From Heterodera schachtii (taxonomy: Eukaryota; Nematoda; Chromadorea; Rhabditida; Heteroderidae): DNA of 64,000 bases. Both the position numbers and the translations under genes were made by a program. Each line of letters starts with the position of its first letter. The stretch's first letter is position 1. The stretch lies in contig SIJG01000003.1 in the NCBI GenBank assembly GCA_023374025.1, positions 310,001 to 374,000 on the forward strand, in the 5' to 3' direction. Below, one piece after another: positions 59,201 through 64,000 of this stretch. The notes below the pieces were generated by a model that saw only the letters and a program-made list of their open reading frames with translations, did not search any database and was not told the DNA's origin.

Positions 59201-60463
59201 TTCCAAATGTGTCTTCAAACTGATTAAATGTGTTAAGGAAATTGACCTTCAACTGAAAGAGAATAATTAAAAAAACATGCTGCCGTTTCATTTATTTAAT
59301 TACATTTTGTACATAAACTTTTTATTCTTTGTTTGGAACAAATTTGATCTTGCGAGGAATCGAATAAGTTCAATCTCAAACTCATGTCGTTAATTTTATC
59401 GTGTTTTGGAAACGGAATCTGACGTACAGCATAAACTGCAATAGGCAGTGTTCTTACATTCATAGGCTTTAAATGAAACTGATTTGTAATTTCAGAGCAT
59501 AAGTTGGTCGAACGTACTCTCGAATCCTGTTCAAAATGTATCAACAGCAAACTGTTTGAGAAACACAGCATTGTTGCCTATGGCCTGAAGGTACGGTACT
59601 GTAGGTCGACAAATTCACACTTCTTTAAGCGATTAAAACAAAACTGAATGAACTTTTTTCCTTTTCAGACATATCTCTCCGTGGTCAGTTGGGACGGTCT
59701 TTCCCCTGAGCATTGTTACATTGCGCCAATGGCACACTGCGCGAGTCTTGTGCAAATGGATGAGGATGTGTATGAAGAGATGAAGTTATGGATGAAGGGA
59801 TTGGTGGCAATGTGGCGGGACGAAAAAGGGGAGGACGGAGGCATGGACTGTGTATTTGTTGAGGTGGGTTTGGCATCATTAATTCCTATCGTAATGACGC
59901 ATTAAAAACTCAGACCGCCATAAATATTCGAGAACAACAACACATGTCAATTGAGTGTATTCCGCTTCCAAAAGAACTTGGCGAATTAGCCCCTATTTAT
60001 TTTAAGGTGTTTATTTGCTCTTTTTTAATTAAACTCTCCATTAAAATTTCTTCATTAAGAAAGCAATAATGGAATCGGAAAAAGAATGGAGCAACAATCA
60101 GAAGCTTATTGACCTTGCCAAAACTTCAAAAGCTAATGTCAGAGGAACAATTCCAAAAGGCTTCCCTTATTTCACGGTCAATTTTGGTCTACAGCCCGGG
60201 TTTGCCCATGTGGTCGAAGACGAAAGAAAATTTCCGTCCAACTTCGCGCAGGTTTTCCCTGGTCAGTTTAAACTTTTAAAACAATTGTTTAGGAAATAAT
60301 CGGAGGAATGCTCGATTTGCCTCACAACCATTGGAGAAAACCAAAAAAGCAGAGCTTTGATCAAATTATGGAGAGAAGAAACAAGTTGAAAGAAAAGTGG
60401 ACAAAATACGATTGGACAGAAATTGTGAGAAGAGAATTAAATGAAGGAGGGGAAACCGACTAA
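56231..60463 (+). CDS. CWF19-like protein 2 (post-splicing spliceosome factor)
   Basis: CWF19L2 homologue; the family acts with the DBR1 debranching enzyme on late spliceosomes (family knowledge). Ten exons: 56231-56572, 56624-56660, 56710-56792, 56977-57120, 57274-57394, 59496-59590, 59669-59863, 59914-60006, 60060-60251, 60293-60463; 1,473 bases, 490 residues, phases consistent. Seen: ISASILKAELRGD, ERVKKLKRKLEE, then LSMDKRSGVVMPAKGPQ, the CWF19 C-terminal domain 1 with its zinc/HIT-like start (CSKCINSKLFEKHSIVAYGL, GLSPEHCYIAPMAH), and domain 2 (KAIMESEKEWSNNQKLIDL, GFPYFTVNFGLQPGFAHVVE, EIIGGMLDL). The intron 56661-56709 is only 49 bases and starts with GC; without it the frame breaks. 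The 2.1 kb intron 57395-59495 contains an antisense gene. Confidence 0.9.
57636..58569 (-). CDS. Secreted PAN/apple-domain-like protein, nested gene
   Basis: Lies wholly inside intron 5 of the CWF19L2 gene, on the opposite strand. Two exons, 58198-58569 and 57636-58151, separated by a 46-base intron; 888 bases, 295 residues. The N-terminus MILNHFYTQFYILLNVLASI...FVFC is a signal peptide. The first half has the cysteine pattern of a PAN domain: ADCPFGLESVAIPEFVYFGE, CLQFCLETSKCKAVNFFES, then GFCELLVEGQYDNPRL and a later HC. The second half (from about residue 165) is a low-complexity, hydrophilic K/E/T/N/Q-rich tail. Function unknown. PAN-domain proteins in nematodes are often matrix or secreted-gland proteins, but nothing here shows which. 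Confidence 0.8.
58570..59495. other. Remainder of the CWF19L2 intron
   Basis: Includes the promoter region of the nested gene. A (GC)n stretch (GCGCGCGCGC) at about 58844 and a short GA tract near 59120 are present. A minus-strand frame at 59296-59571 overlaps the next CWF19L2 exon and is a shadow. Confidence 0.55.
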
Positions 60464-60637
60464 ACTTTGTATTTTCACATGACCAATTTAACATTGCAAA
60501 TCAGAATGATTGTTGACAGCCCATAATGATACGATAATAAAGTTATGGTTTTAATATTAATACGAAACAAAGCGAAGAAATAACATCAAATAAAGTAATA
60601 CCGTTTTAAATGCTTAAAAGAAAATGCAGACACATAA

Positions 60638-62066
60638 TTAAAATACAGTGCATGAAAAAAAGTATTGATAACATACATAAAAGGGGATAAAAATGCCTTT
60701 AATACATTCATTATAAAAAGGTTTAAGAGGAATACCATCATAAACATTGACCAGTGGGTGGGCTAAAAGAAAAGGTTGACTGTTTGTGTCTGCGCATTGG
60801 AGTATTTCGGAAGGTTCGCCAGGGACCATTTGTTCATAGAAATGTGCAATTGTAACAAGGAACATTTGACACTGCTTGAAGGTGATTTGGCAAAATTTGG
60901 GAAACGGAAAGAAAATGCAATGTTTTACCTGGGAAGTTTTGTGTCCTTCGTGAGGAGTTCGACAATCACATTGAAAATTTGGTCATAAAGTTCGGGAAAA
61001 TTCATCCAAATGAACCGCTGTCCGGTGTTACAGAACAAAATCATTCCTGAAACGCAAGAGACGATGTTTAATTACACATAATACGCTGAAAGTGATTGAC
61101 CTTGGGCACAGTGCTCAAAAATCGCCTCAATTTCAGAGTCCGCCAAATCATCCTGTTTAATTTTGGTCAATAGAATTAAATCTTAGGACTCACTTTTAAT
61201 TTTGTATGGAGAAAGTTCACCCATCCGATGATTGTGTTAAACACCGTGTAGAGAATCACATTTGAACTCTCTTGGACCTGCGAGACAAAGAAAAGGGAAT
61301 TGTTAAGTTTAGGACAACGGTTAACAGGCTAATTGTAAGCTATCAAAGAAATTGTGTCTTTGAATTTCACGGTTAAATTAAAATTACCCTATTGAATTTC
61401 CTTGGCCATTTCGCTACCATTAACTGCGCTAGGAAATGAGGCACATTGGCTGACTCTCCACCTTCGTCCTTTAAAAATTCCGTGGTTTTTCGCTTTAGGC
61501 AGTCTGACATTGCTTGTTGAAACGCTTTGAATTCTTAAGTGAGGCAATAAGCATTTATAAAAGGAAGAATTATAAAATATTACCAATTAAAGTAACACAA
61601 ATATCGATGACAAAATAAATGTTGGACTGATGAAGTGCCGCATCGCAAAGTGCCAATGAAATTTGGATAAATTCCTCGTCCTTGAAAGAGGCCGAATTAC
61701 ATTGAAGAAAGGGTTCTAAAGTTTGTTTAGTTAGTCAAGTAAAAAGGTAAAATTCGACTTACTAACGTCCATCAGCGAAGCGCAAACGTCGTCCTCTGAT
61801 AAATTGATAAGTCTTAAGGCTTCCTCCAGCGAATCGACTGTTTTTGGTAAAACATTCCGTCCAAAATTGCGCGGTTTGTTCCCTCTTCTAGGCGACGAAT
61901 TTTGCGATTTTCCCGTTCCTCCTAGTGTTGCTTGTAGATTTGCAAGGAACCGTCGGTTCCGGGTGGATTCGGCAGAAGATTCTGCGCTTCTTGAGGACCT
62001 TTTGGCGCTGTTATTGTTCAAGCCATTGATGGAGGGTGACGGTGAATGATCCAATTCTGACGCCAT
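60638..62066 (-). CDS. Predicted MIF4G-like alpha-helical protein
   Basis: Starts MASELDHSPSPSINGLNNNS and has a Ser/Arg-rich N-terminal region ending in LEEALRLINLSEDDVCASLM. Following exons are all-helical: FKDEEFIQISLALCDAALHQ then NIYFVIDICVTLI (about 61585-61715), an exon near 61390-61535, VILYTVFNTIIGWVNFLHTK (about 61200-61275), ALFEHCAQG-like FEHCAQGMILFCNTGQRFIW (about 60940-61130) and QCQMFLVTIAHFYEQMVPGE (from about 60872), stop at 60638. The helical-hairpin pattern with IFEHCAQ suggests a MIF4G/armadillo-type translation factor (MIF4GD/PAIP1-like), but this is pattern resemblance only. Convergent with CWF19L2, 174 bases apart. Confidence 0.65.
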
Positions 62067-62836
62067 ACTTAAGGCGTTGTCCTAAAAACGCATAAAATAA
62101 GAGACAAAAAGATGCGTTGATAATTAATCGATTAACAATTTAATGGATTCCTATGAAATGCATTTTCAATTAAACAGTGGGCAAATTCCAAATGACATGG
62201 GAACGTCGTAATTAATTACATATACATACATAAGCATTAATTATTCATTAATTAATGAATTTGATTTAAATGACAAATGATTTGAGTTTTAGTCGAAATA
62301 TCGGAGACCCACCCATGTAATCTAACAATACACAATAAGGTGGATACTTTTTAATCTATATTCTTTAGAGGGCTTTGCACTGGACTTCATAAATTCTGAG
62401 GAGTCATTTTCATTAGTTTGATCGTATTAAACTCTCTCTGTTCTTTTATTAATCTTAATCCCTCTCCTCTCCTCCTTTCCGTGTGTATGTGCATACATTT
62501 TGCTGTTGCTGTTTATTAGATCTACCGCTGCCTTTTATTAGTCGTTGGACTCTAAGGAAAAGAAAGGTGCGAATTGCAATACATATTTTTCTGTTAGTTA
62601 ATGACGAATTGCAATTCTGCTAGTCAGTGCAGTTGTCAATGTAATTTTCATTTGTGAGTACAACAAATGTATGTAAGCTTAAGCAGTATTTTAACTTTAA
62701 TTTTTTTAAGCCCTATTTTTAAGAAAAAAGTGTTTAATTTGATGCTTACACGCAAAAGCGTCATTTTTTAATTGATTTTAACTACTTCAGTAATACTCAC
62801 AAACAATTCTGGCTTTTTAAAACTGTCTTCCAGCAG
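62067..62836. other. Divergent promoter region between the MIF4G-like and kinase genes
   Basis: About 770 AT-rich bases separating two divergently transcribed genes. Repeated TTAATTA/ATTAATTCATTAATTAATG motifs near 62205-62265. No gene or RNA seen. Confidence 0.5.
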
Positions 62837-64000
62837 ATGACAAGTACGGAAACTTCGGCAGATCGCCTCGCTGTGATAAACTCATCGTTTGCGGATGGAC
62901 CACAAAATGAGGAGCAGCGATATGATGGGTTTCAAGTGGAGAAACAGCGGTTCAACACGGGTCCATGTGCGAGTAAAACACTCCCTACACAATTTGTGTG
63001 TTTAGAATTTATTTAAAAACAATTTATGAGAAAATCGTTTCTTCAGCATGTCGTGACCGCAATCAGTGGACAAGCTCAAATTGACCAATTGGACAAACCG
63101 AAAAGTGCTCATTCTTCACCCGAAGAACAACAACACCAACAACAACAGCAAATTGTTCAACAAGTTCAAGTGCTCAGCAACGAATCGTCAGATTTTAGTC
63201 TTTGTTCGGAAAAGGAGCTCGAAGTCTTAATGGTCAACTCGAAGACAAATAACAACCCTCCAATTATTGAGAAGAAGGCCAGCAGAAAGCGCAAGAGATT
63301 GGAGTTCAAGACGGACACCCCTCGACCAGAAGGGAAATCGGACAGGAAAATAACGGATTACATACGCTCAAGCACATTGGTTAGTTTCGATATTATATTA
63401 ACACATTCGACTGGACCATTACAATTTGGCTCAAAGAGTAATTATAAATATGCATAACTAATAACACACAAAAATGCAGATCAAGCACTAAAAAAGCTAA
63501 AAACGATAGTACTAAATTATTAAGTACTAAATTATTACTTTTAACTTATAATACGAAACAAAAAACTGATGTGTTATTAAAGCTTGGACAATCTAATCCG
63601 AATTTATTTATAAACTTATTTAGACCTTATTCTGTAACTTAATTTGCATATATTTTCTTTCTTTTGAGGAATGGTTATCCTTAAGCCTTTTTTTTTTTTT
63701 ACTTTAACGTCACTGTCATTAACAATTTGGTTCCTTCGAATGCTATTCTTATTGAGCCCACCGTTTTCTGCCATTTTTAAACAGAAACTCTGACTGCTTT
63801 ATAGGGTTGCAATTTGCAGGTTAGTCCGAAGCGAGGACAGATCCTTTATACAAACGGTGACAGTGCGAGTGGCGATGCGGTTCAGGTTGGTCTTTCTTTC
63901 CCTTGTCCCCTCTTTTTTTCCTCTAATGTCTCTCATTTAGCTTGCTCCTCTCTGTGTTTCACCCATTCAAATGGTCGGCCATTACGTGCACACCAACAAC
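62837..64000 (+). CDS. tlk-1: Tousled-like kinase, N-terminal part (runs off the window)
   Basis: Nuclear Ser/Thr kinase of chromatin assembly; kinase domain not in the window. First exon from 62837 (MTSTETSADRLAVINSSFAD...); next about 63046-63378 with a Gln-rich stretch (EEQQHQQQQQ), then SNESSDFSLCSEKELEVLMV, KKASRKRKRLEFKTDTPRPE and KITDYIRSS; then 63822-63884 (SPKRGQILYTNGDSASGDA) and from 63941. In TLK1/2 the same order occurs: SS-x-SLCS...SDKEVE, RKRK, and KISDYF. The junction between the first two exons does not match in phase as I read it, so a small exon may be missing. Identification rests on this motif series alone. Confidence 0.6.

Overview
This is a 64 kb piece of a nematode nuclear genome. 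Protein-coding genes are split into many short exons, neighbours lie on both strands only a few hundred bases apart, and the recognisable proteins are nematode or animal orthologues (TAX-2, AHR-1, EPAC, NLP-10, YKT-6, a ZP-domain protein). At least nine introns appear to start with GC instead of GT, in six or seven different genes. That excess is known from plant-parasitic cyst nematodes (Globodera/Heterodera), so a heteroderid tylenchid is the best guess; I cannot name the species. All exon boundaries were worked out by hand from splice consensus, reading phase and remembered family conservation. Where exon lengths sum to a whole number of codons I say so.

Layout. 0-3.6 kb: cyclic-nucleotide-gated channel beta subunit (tax-2, + strand, 5' end outside the window). 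3.8-11.0 kb: aryl hydrocarbon receptor (ahr-1, -), convergent with tax-2. 11.8-12.2 kb: a foldback transposon. 12.6-19.4 kb: a compact housekeeping cluster (RLP24 -, proteasome alpha-7 +, four-helix PPxY membrane protein -, mitochondrial L35 +, YKT6 +). 20.3-20.9 kb: an NLP-10-type neuropeptide precursor (-). 22.6-23.2 kb: a hAT element that has inserted exactly at the stop codon of the next gene, an EPAC-type Rap exchange factor (23.2-27.9 kb, -). 28-32.6 kb: gene-poor and microsatellite-rich. 32.6-35 kb: Yippee-like protein (+) and an EF-hand myosin essential light chain (-). 35.9-42.1 kb: a large transmembrane ZP-domain protein (-) with a roughly 740-residue Thr/Glu repeat in one exon. 43.6-46.8 kb: a secreted FGF (-). 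46.8-50.4 kb: no convincing gene. 50.4-52.0 kb: EMX-class homeobox gene (-). 52.7-54.7 kb: two-Ig-domain membrane protein (-). 54.85-55.6 kb: two non-autonomous transposons. 56.2-60.5 kb: CWF19L2-type splicing factor (+) with a secreted PAN-domain gene nested antisense in its 2.1 kb intron. 60.6-62.1 kb: predicted MIF4G-like helical protein (-). 62.8-64.0 kb: start of a Tousled-like kinase (+), running off the end.

These genes do not form a pathway. Two cyclic-nucleotide effectors (TAX-2, EPAC) and several neuronal or developmental genes (AHR-1, NLP-10, FGF, EMX, Ig protein) happen to share the window. The most distinctive features are the mobile elements. Five intact or nearly intact non-autonomous DNA transposons are delimited to the base by 8- or 9-bp target-site duplications, one of which is a near match. 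One of them supplies the stop codon of the EPAC gene, and another sits in a GC-AG intron of the proteasome gene. Long poly-G/poly-C and GA/CT tracts are frequent, so single-base indels in the assembly are possible.
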